A DNA stretch of 6,965 nt from Fimbriiglobus sp. (GTDB lineage Bacteria > Planctomycetota > Planctomycetia > Gemmatales > Gemmataceae), in contig JANXTD010000937.1 of assembly GCA_025352585.1 (NCBI GenBank), positions 1 to 6,965 on the forward strand. The letters run 5' to 3'. Shown here piece by piece: positions 1-5,142 of the stretch. The position numbers and the translations under genes were made by a program. The notes under the pieces are model-generated. The model was not told where the DNA came from. It was given only the letters and a program-made list of their open reading frames with translations, and ran no database searches. Positions within the stretch are counted from its first letter, which is position 1. Every line of letters begins with the position of its first letter.

Positions 1-225
1 TTCGGTGAGCGCGATGAGCGGGGTGGTGTAGTACGCGACGGTGTTCGTGTGCAGCGCCTCGAACAGCGCCGCGTGCGCGATGAGCGTCTTGCCGGTGCCG
101 GTCGGCGCGCACACCATCACGCCCTGCTCGGCGGTGAACCACGCGAGCAGCGCCTCCTCCTGCACCGGGTACGGCGGGTACGGGAGTTGTTCGAGGTACT
201 TCGAGCCGATTTCGTCGCGTGTCAT
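1..225 (-). CDS. DEAD/DEAH-box (Ski2-like, superfamily 2) helicase, N-terminal fragment
   Basis: This is the first 75 codons of an ATP-dependent nucleic-acid helicase that continues past the left edge. Seen in the sequence: an aromatic/proline stretch ending in [12 protein letters not shown] (residues 19-30) with a conserved Gln at position 22, which is a Q-motif-like element. A Walker A motif APTGTGKT spans residues 40-47, with the catalytic Lys at 46. [12 protein letters not shown] segment (65-75) has the form of helicase motif Ia (aromatic-x-x-P-L/I-x-A-L) typical of Ski2/Mtr4-type RNA helicases. The DExH box and later motifs lie outside the window, so the RNA-versus-DNA substrate cannot be judged. 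The start is the first ATG in a short divergent gap. A GAAGG sits only one base before it, too close for a good ribosome site, so initiation may be weak or leaderless. It is divergent from the amidohydrolase gene. Confidence 0.85.
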   Translation of the reverse strand, partial: MTRDEIGSKYLEQLPYPPYPVQEEALLAWFTAEQGVMVCAPTGTGKTLIAHAALFEALHTNTVAYYTTPLIALTE

Positions 226-283
226 GCCTTCAATTTACCAAGTGCGGCCCCGGTTCGGGCGGGGAAGTTGTCGCGAGGTTCGG

Positions 284-289
284 TATCAT
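284..289 (+). promoter_or_regulatory. Possible -10 element for the amidohydrolase gene
   Basis: TATCAT matches the sigma-70 -10 consensus at five of six positions. It stands out in the GC-rich 99-bp divergent gap (226-324), about 35 bases before the chosen ATG. No convincing -35 hexamer is found at normal spacing, so this is only a candidate. I see nothing else clear in the gap. Confidence 0.2.
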
Positions 290-324
290 CGACACTCCGG
301 ATTCGTTACGCCGCAGGTGTCGCC

Positions 325-1977
325 ATGCTCTTGTCGCTCGCACTGTTCGCACTCGCCGCCGGCCCGGCGGTCCCGGCGGATGTCGTCTTTGTCGGCGGCA
401 AAATCTGGACCGTTGACGCCGCGTCCCCGCAGGTCGAAGCCCTCGCCGTGCGGCAGGGGCGGATCGCGATCGCCGGCACCGACGCCGAGGTTCGGGCCGC
501 GGTCGGGCCGAAAACCGTCGTCGTCGATCTGCGCGGCCGGCGGGTCATTCCGGGCGTCTACGACAGTCACGTCCACTGGCTCGGTGGCGGCATGCAGCTC
601 GCCCGCGTCGAGTTGAAGGACGCGAAGGATGAAGCCGAGTTCGGCAAGCGGCTCGCCGAGTTCGACGGCAAGTTGCCGCGCGACCGCTGGATGCTCGGCG
701 GCAACTGGGACCACGACCGCGCCTTCGCCGGCAAATTGCCGACCGCGGCGACCATCGACACGTTCGTCAAGAACCGCCCCGTGTTCTTGCAGCGCTACGA
801 CGGACACATGGCGGTCGCCAACACGGCGGCGCTCAAGCTCGCCAACGTCACGGCCGACACGAAGGACCCACCCGGCGGCGTGATCGAGCGCCTCGCCGAC
901 GGCAAGACCCCCAGTGGCGTGCTCAAAGACAACGCGATGGACTTCGTCGAGAAGCTCGTCCCCGAGCCGGGCGACGACGAGATCGCCGAGGCGGTGCGGG
1001 CGTCGATGCTCGCGGCCGCGGCCGTCGGCGTCACGAGCGTGCAGGACATGGAGGGCAGTTCCCCGGCGACCCGACGCAAGCTGATGCGCGTCTTGCAGCA
1101 ACTCGCCCGGCGCGGGGAGTTGACCTGCCGGGTCGATGTCCGCTGGCCGATCGTGTGGCAGAAGGAGTTGACCGACTTGGGACTCGAAGGCAATTTCGGC
1201 ACGGATTTTGTCCGCGTCGGCGGCGTCAAGGGCTTCATGGACGGCTCGCTGGGAAGCAGCACCGCCAAGATGTTTGAACCCTACGCCATCGACGCCAAGA
1301 CTTCGGGCGTCTACGTCACCGAGCCGCCGCGGATGCGCGAACTCGTGGCGCGGGCCGACCAGGCGGGGCTGTCGGTCGCGATCCACGCCATCGGCGACGA
1401 GGCGAACGCGAAGTTGCTCGACCTGTTCGCCGACGTGGCGAAGGCGAACGGCCCGCGCGACCGCCGCTTCCGCGTCGAGCACGCCCAACACCTGCGGCCG
1501 GCGGACTACGGCCGCTTCAAGGAGTTGAGCGTCGTCGCGTCGATGCAGCCGTACCACGTCGTTGATGACGGCCGCTGGGCGGTCGGCCGCATCGGCGTGA
1601 AGCGCTGCGCGTCGAGCTACGCCTTCAAGTCGCTGGCCGACGCCGGGGCGCGGCTGGCGTTCGGCTCCGACTGGCCGGTCGCGCCGCTCGACCCGTTCGT
1701 CGGCATCGACGCCGCGGTCACCCGCCGCACACTCGACGGCAAGAACCCCGGCGGCTGGTTCCCGGAGCAGCGGATTACGGTCGCGCAAGCCGTCGAGGCG
1801 TACACCCTGGGCAGCGCCTACGCGGCCCACCAGGAGGCCGACCGCGGTTCCTTGAGCGTCGGCAAGCTCGCCGACTTCGCCGCGCTGAGCCAGGACATTT
1901 TCGACGCCAAGGAGATTGGCGACACGAAAGCGACGATGACGGTCGTCGGCGGTAGGGTGGTCTTCGAGCGAAAATGA
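325..1977 (+). CDS. Secreted YtcJ-type amidohydrolase (amidohydrolase family 3)
   Basis: Complete 550-aa metal-dependent hydrolase of the amidohydrolase superfamily, probably cutting an amide, carbamate or formamide bond; the substrate is unknown. A hydrophobic N-terminus (residues 1-18, cut likely after VPA) implies export. There is no lipobox Cys. Metal-site elements appear in order: DSHVH (His82, His84) in strand 1; WMLGGNWD, a YtcJ-type landmark; VKGFMDGSLGS with Lys302, possibly the bridging lysine; His354 in AIHAIGD; Glu385-His386 in VEHAQH; and Asp449 in FGSDWPV. Length and motif order match YtcJ-like proteins of about 530-560 aa. The start is the ATG preceded by AGGTG six bases upstream. 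The frame stays open further upstream, and an in-frame TTG at 268 would add an Arg-containing n-region (RIRY) to the signal peptide, so it remains an alternative. The gene is single, divergent from the helicase and convergent with the operon to its right. Confidence 0.94.
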   Translation: MLLSLALFALAAGPAVPADVVFVGGKIWTVDAASPQVEALAVRQGRIAIAGTDAEVRAAVGPKTVVVDLRGRRVIPGVYDSHVHWLGGGMQLARVELKDAKDEAEFGKRLAEFDGKLPRDRWMLGGNWDHDRAFAGKLPTAATIDTFVKNRPVFLQRYDGHMAVANTAALKLANVTADTKDPPGGVIERLADGKTPSGVLKDNAMDFVEKLVPEPGDDEIAEAVRASMLAAAAVGVTSVQDMEGSSPATRRKLMRVLQQLARRGELTCRVDVRWPIVWQKELTDLGLEGNFGTDFVRVGGVKGFMDGSLGSSTAKMFEPYAIDAKTSGVYVTEPPRMRELVARADQAGLSVAIHAIGDEANAKLLDLFADVAKANGPRDRRFRVEHAQHLRPADYGRFKELSVVASMQPYHVVDDGRWAVGRIGVKRCASSYAFKSLADAGARLAFGSDWPVAPLDPFVGIDAAVTRRTLDGKNPGGWFPEQRITVAQAVEAYTLGSAYAAHQEADRGSLSVGKLADFAALSQDIFDAKEIGDTKATMTVVGGRVVFERK

Positions 1978-1979
1978 CA

Positions 1980-2021
1980 GCGAGCCGGCCGGAACTCTGA
2001 GCGTTCGCGCTGCTGACTCGC
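1980..2021. terminator. Weak nested hairpin between convergent genes
   Basis: The 47-bp gap between two convergent stop codons contains GCGAG (1980-1984) pairing with CTCGC (2017-2021). Inside it, AGCG (2000-2003) pairs with CGCT (2008-2011) around a TTCG tetraloop. A CCGGCCGG palindrome lies at 1985-1992. No T-tract follows on either strand, so a classical intrinsic terminator is not shown. Its position alone suggests a bidirectional terminator or RNA 3'-end structure. Confidence 0.25.
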
Positions 2022-2024
2022 CAC

Positions 2025-2834
2025 TCACCGCGCGACTTTGACCAGCGCGAACCGGTAGACGTTGCCGCCGCGCAGGTAGCCGCGGCGGACCTCCTCGACG
2101 ACGGTGCCGCTGGGCGTCCCCTCGACGACTTCGACCGCCTCCATCAACTCGGGGTCGAACGGCAAGCCCTCGCACTCGATCGTCTCCAGGCCGAACTGCG
2201 GCAGCACGTTCTCGACGCGCCGCAGGCTCATCGCGTAGCCGTCGGCCAGGCCGTCGGCGAGCGGGGCGAGCTTCGCCAACGCCTCGTCCCGTGCGGCGTC
2301 GCGCTGCGCGACCGCGTCCGCCCACTCGGCCCAGCCGTCGGCCGCCGGCGCGAACAGCCGCCGCAGGAAGCTCGGCCGCGACGCTGTCGGCGGCGGCGGG
2401 GCGGCGTCCGCGCAGTCGTCGAGAATGCCTTGCAGCGCCGCCTGGCCGCGCTCGACCTGCTTGATGGCCCCGGCCAGCGAGTCGGCGATGTCGATGACCG
2501 CCTTCAGCAGCGCCGGCGTGCGGTCCTCCGGCTTCGGCGCGGGCTGCAACAGCTTCAGCGTGTCGGCGCTCTGCTCGACGGCCGCGCGCGTCGCCTTGGT
2601 CAGCAGGTTCACCTCGTGGCGCAGGGCGGTGAAGTGGCCGACGACGGCGCTCAGGTCGATGACCTCGCCGGCCGGCGTCGGCTCCGCGACGGTCGCGCTG
2701 GTGAGCCAGGCGCGGAAGTCGCCGAGTACCGCGTCGATGGCGGCCGGCGTCAGCGCTTGCCGGCCGGCGACAGGGTCGGCGGGGCGGTCGTCAGCAAGGT
2801 CTCCAGCGGGAAGCGGCGGCGGCTCGTCTGGCAT
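2025..2834 (-). CDS. grpE: GrpE-type nucleotide exchange factor with internal insert
   Basis: GrpE proteins release ADP from Hsp70 (DnaK) and so reset the chaperone cycle in the cytoplasm. The C-terminal beta domain is clear: GLPFDPELMEAV (residues 223-234), GTVVEEVRRGY (243-253) and a final VYRFALVKVA, which together form the GrpE signature. The usual His of the FDPxxHEAV element is Met231. Residues 1-57 are Pro/Ala-rich. Residues 58-96 look like the long helix, and LLKAVIDIADSLAGAI (109-124) corresponds to the usual LLPVLDNLERAL-type helix. Between that helix and the next expected segment (about 200-221) lies an atypical stretch with a PPPP run (146-149) and a PSFLRRLFAP segment. The total of 269 aa is longer than the usual 180-200. 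The start is set by GAGGA six bases upstream, although it lies inside the preceding J-like gene and overlaps it by 85 bases. It is the last gene of the operon. Confidence 0.85.
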   Translation of the reverse strand: MPDEPPPLPAGDLADDRPADPVAGRQALTPAAIDAVLGDFRAWLTSATVAEPTPAGEVIDLSAVVGHFTALRHEVNLLTKATRAAVEQSADTLKLLQPAPKPEDRTPALLKAVIDIADSLAGAIKQVERGQAALQGILDDCADAAPPPPTASRPSFLRRLFAPAADGWAEWADAVAQRDAARDEALAKLAPLADGLADGYAMSLRRVENVLPQFGLETIECEGLPFDPELMEAVEVVEGTPSGTVVEEVRRGYLRGGNVYRFALVKVAR

Positions 2835-3064
2835 GTAGCGTCCTCGGCGATCGTTTCGAGAGTTTCGTCGTCGGCCTGTTTACTCAGGAAGTGCTCGGCC
2901 CGCTTCGCGGCCGTCTGCACCGCCTCGTAGGCCTTGCGCATCGCCGCGAACTGCGCCGGGGCCGTCTCGGGCGAGAACTCGCGCGTCAGTTCGAGGTAGC
3001 GGCGGCGCAGGGCCGCGTCGTCGGCGTCGGCCGGCACGCCGAGCACTTCGTAGGGGGTCGGCAT
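2750..3064 (-). CDS. Small J-domain-like protein lacking the HPD motif
   Basis: A 104-aa protein whose first 50 residues have the J-domain pattern: PYEVLGVPADADDAALRRRY (residues 4-23, helices I and II) and FAAMRKAYEAV (39-49, helix III). In true J proteins the loop between helices II and III carries His-Pro-Asp, which is needed to stimulate Hsp70 ATPase. Here the matching residues are Phe30-Ser31-Pro32, so all three differ. It is therefore best called J-like, and normal ATPase stimulation is unlikely. Residues 50-75 are helical and charged. Residues 77-104 are encoded by DNA that also encodes the start of the GrpE-type protein and show no recognisable domain. The ATG lies two bases after the stop of the TPR gene, with GGAG (minus strand, 3076-3073) eight bases before it, implying coupled translation. 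No signal peptide or membrane segment is present. Confidence 0.75.
   Translation of the reverse strand: MPTPYEVLGVPADADDAALRRRYLELTREFSPETAPAQFAAMRKAYEAVQTAAKRAEHFLSKQADDETLETIAEDATCQTSRRRFPLETLLTTAPPTLSPAGKR
2841..2845 (-). promoter_or_regulatory. Ribosome binding site fixing the internal start of the GrpE-type gene
   Basis: On the minus strand GAGGA is followed by six bases and then ATG. It lies within the coding sequence of the upstream J-like gene. It is the main evidence that the GrpE-type gene really begins at 2834 and overlaps its neighbour by 85 bases. Confidence 0.6.
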
Positions 3065-3066
3065 CG

Positions 3067-5064
3067 CTAGAACTCCAGCTCGTCGAGGGTGTTGGTGCCG
3101 TCGATCACTTGCAGCCGGTCGAGAACCTGCCGCTGCACCTCGGGACTCTTACTGCGCGCGAGGCGGTCGGCCTTGCGGGCGTAGCCGTCGAGCTTGCGGT
3201 AGGCCGGCGCGCGGCCCGCCTTGTTCGCCTGCCCCCAGACCGCCTCGGCGGCGAAGAGCGGGAAGAACGGGTCGGTGACGAACCGCCTCGCCAGGGCGTC
3301 GGCGAACTTCTCCAACTCCTTGAGGAACCGGCCGGCTTTGAGGGCTTCGCAGGCGATCAGGAACTCCGCGGCCGGCGACTCCGCGTCGGCCTGGACCGTC
3401 TTGAGCAGCAGCTCGTGAATCTTCTTGAGGTGCGTCGCCTGGCCGCGGTAGACCTGCCCGGCCAACTGGTACAGCGACACGGTCCGCAGCATCGCCACGA
3501 CGGCGGCGACGCCGGTGCCGGGCGGCAGCGGGGCCGCGAAGGCGGCGGCGAGGCGGACGTCGAACGGCTTCTTGACCGTCGGCTTGAGCTTCGCCAGGGT
3601 CGCGTCGGCGGCGAACATCAGCGCGACGCTCAGCGCCTCCTTGGGGTCGGCCAACGCCTCGCCTTCGTGAAGTTTCGCCCCGGCCGCGTCGTTGGCCTTC
3701 AGCGCGAGGACGGCGCGGGCGACCGAGTCGGCGGCTTTGGGGCCGCCGAACTCGCGGGCCTCGTCGAGCCGGGCCAGCGCCACGGCCGGCTTGGGCAGCG
3801 CGAGCGCCTGCCGGACGACGCCGAAGTAGGCCAGGCCGATCCGCGCGCGAATCCCCGCGTCGAGCGGGTTGAGGGCGTGGGCCTGCTTCAAGCGCACCAG
3901 CGCCGCGGCCGGGTCGCCGGCGATGAGCGCGAGGATCACGGCCCGGTTCAGGATCGCCAGCGAGTCGGGGGCGTGCCGCAAGAACTCGTCGGCCACCGCG
4001 GTCGCCAGTCCGATCTCGTCGCGGTCCTGGTGGTGGTCGATCAGGTCGATGGCCACCAACTCGTTGGCGGGGTCGAGGGCCAGCGCCCGCTTGTAATAAA
4101 CGGCCGGGCTTTCGGTCGGGGCCGGCTTCACCGCCGCGGCGATTCTCGGGCCTTTGGTGCCGAACATCTGCGCGAAGATGTCCTCGAAGCCCGGCACGCC
4201 GCCGGGGCCGCGCGCCGCCAGCAACTCCGTGATGCGGCCGGCCTGCCGCAGCACCCAGACGCGAGCCTGCTTCGCCGTGGCCGGGGCGACGCCGGCGGGG
4301 TTCGTGCCGAGCCACTTCTCGTACTTCAACCAGTAGCCGACCGCCTCGGCCGGGCTGCCGCCCTCGTAGTTCATCGCGTTGAGCCGGTGGAAGTCGGGGT
4401 CGTCCGGCGGCTTGCCCAGCAGGCGCAAGTACTTCGGCACGTCGCCCGGCTCGCCGAAGCGCTGCACCGCCCAATAAACGACCTTGGCCAGCCGCGGGAT
4501 GAGTTCCGGCCGGCGGACGCGCAGCAGCGGCACGAGTCGCTCGACGGTGGCGAACGCCTTCGACATCGGCTGGTCGCGGCCGAGGCCCTGCTGCAACTCG
4601 GCGAAGCGCTGCGCCACCGCGTCGCCTTCGAGTTTGAGCAGGTTCGCGCGGGCGGCGGTGGCTGTCGCCGGGCCGAGGGTCGCGCCGAAGGCCGGGTCGA
4701 GTTTGATCCGGAAGGGCAAGGCCAGTCGCGCCGGCAGGCGGGCGGCGTCGAGCTTGGTCCAGTTGTCGAGGGCCCGCGCGTCGTCGGAGTTGCTGTAGGC
4801 GATCAGCCCGCGCAACAGCAGCTTCCAGTCGAGCAGCGGCGACTTGACCCCGACGGCGTTGAGCGCCTCGCGCGCGGACTCGTCGCGGCCCTCGGCGTAC
4901 TCGGCGAAGGCCTTGAGCACGGCCCGGACGGCGTCGCGCTGGTCCTCGGGGACGCGGCCCGGATCCTTGAGGCGCACGGCGGCGTCGGCCTGGGTGTCCG
5001 GCGCGGGCGGCGGCTCGGGCTTGCGGGCCGGCGCGGTCGGGCGGCGTAGCGGCGGGCGGGCCAA
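3067..5064 (-). CDS. TPR-like helical repeat protein, first gene of the J-like/GrpE operon
   Basis: A 665-aa cytoplasmic protein of unknown function, mostly alpha-helical. The N-terminus (1-35) is Pro/Ala-rich and probably disordered. The clearest tetratricopeptide-like units are at about 320-333 (YYKRALALDPAN), 366-400 (ending LVRLKQAHALNP) and 402-437 (IGLAYFG followed by ARLDEARE). Weaker helical repeats occur near 60-110 and 565-610. The C-terminus is acidic (DELEF). TPR arrays bind proteins, and some act as Hsp70/Hsp90 adaptors. The two following genes carry Hsp70-partner folds, so a role as scaffold or co-chaperone is my inference. The chosen start is TTG with GAGGAG six bases upstream. 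The frame is open far beyond, but no in-frame ATG with a ribosome site is found nearby, and an in-frame GTG at 5151 would run into the divergent gene. The stop lies two bases before the J-like ATG. Confidence 0.75.
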   Translation of the reverse strand: MARPPLRRPTAPARKPEPPPAPDTQADAAVRLKDPGRVPEDQRDAVRAVLKAFAEYAEGRDESAREALNAVGVKSPLLDWKLLLRGLIAYSNSDDARALDNWTKLDAARLPARLALPFRIKLDPAFGATLGPATATAARANLLKLEGDAVAQRFAELQQGLGRDQPMSKAFATVERLVPLLRVRRPELIPRLAKVVYWAVQRFGEPGDVPKYLRLLGKPPDDPDFHRLNAMNYEGGSPAEAVGYWLKYEKWLGTNPAGVAPATAKQARVWVLRQAGRITELLAARGPGGVPGFEDIFAQMFGTKGPRIAAAVKPAPTESPAVYYKRALALDPANELVAIDLIDHHQDRDEIGLATAVADEFLRHAPDSLAILNRAVILALIAGDPAAALVRLKQAHALNPLDAGIRARIGLAYFGVVRQALALPKPAVALARLDEAREFGGPKAADSVARAVLALKANDAAGAKLHEGEALADPKEALSVALMFAADATLAKLKPTVKKPFDVRLAAAFAAPLPPGTGVAAVVAMLRTVSLYQLAGQVYRGQATHLKKIHELLLKTVQADAESPAAEFLIACEALKAGRFLKELEKFADALARRFVTDPFFPLFAAEAVWGQANKAGRAPAYRKLDGYARKADRLARSKSPEVQRQVLDRLQVIDGTNTLDELEF

Positions 5065-5070
5065 CGGCGG

Positions 5071-5076
5071 CTCCTC
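5071..5076 (-). promoter_or_regulatory. Ribosome binding site supporting a TTG start of the TPR-like gene
   Basis: GAGGAG on the minus strand, six bases before TTG (5064-5062). This is the best Shine-Dalgarno match near the 5' end of the gene. It decides for the TTG over the GTG candidates at 4977 and 5151, neither of which has such a site. Confidence 0.55.
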
Positions 5077-5103
5077 GAAGCGGTCCGGGGGGGCGAAGGC
5101 TTT

Positions 5104-5111
5104 ACTATAAC
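5104..5111. promoter_or_regulatory. AT-rich core that could hold overlapping divergent -10 elements
   Basis: The 78-bp gap between divergent genes (5065-5142) has one AT-rich patch. On the plus strand TATAAC (5106-5111) matches five of six -10 bases and lies about 31 bases before the ATG at 5143. On the minus strand TATAGT (5109-5104) also matches five of six and lies about 39 bases before the TTG at 5064. No good -35 is visible in either direction. The two elements overlap, so if real they would compete for RNA polymerase. Confidence 0.3.
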
Positions 5112-5142
5112 GACAGCCCCCACCCTTGGCGACGATCGACCC

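Noticed and set aside
49..324. Upstream extension of the amidohydrolase frame
   Set aside because: Most of it is antisense to the helicase N-terminus, which carries Walker A. The extension would also bury the signal peptide. Only the short TTG alternative at 268 is kept as possible.
286..2325. 679-codon open frame on the minus strand
   Set aside because: It is antisense to the amidohydrolase and out of frame with the GrpE-type gene. Its product is Arg-rich low-complexity sequence with no motif, whereas the amidohydrolase shows a full set of active-site residues.
2425..2930. Two plus-strand frames of 137 and 166 codons
   Set aside because: Both are antisense to the GrpE-type and J-like genes and have no domain or ribosome site.
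3149..4474. 441-codon open frame on the minus strand
   Set aside because: Shifted-frame shadow of the TPR-like gene; Arg/Gly/Pro-rich product with no recognisable segment.
3109..5049. 646-codon open frame on the plus strand
   Set aside because: It is antisense to the TPR-like gene and Gly/Arg/Val-rich with no domain. The minus-strand frame carries TPR-like units, an operon position and ribosome sites.
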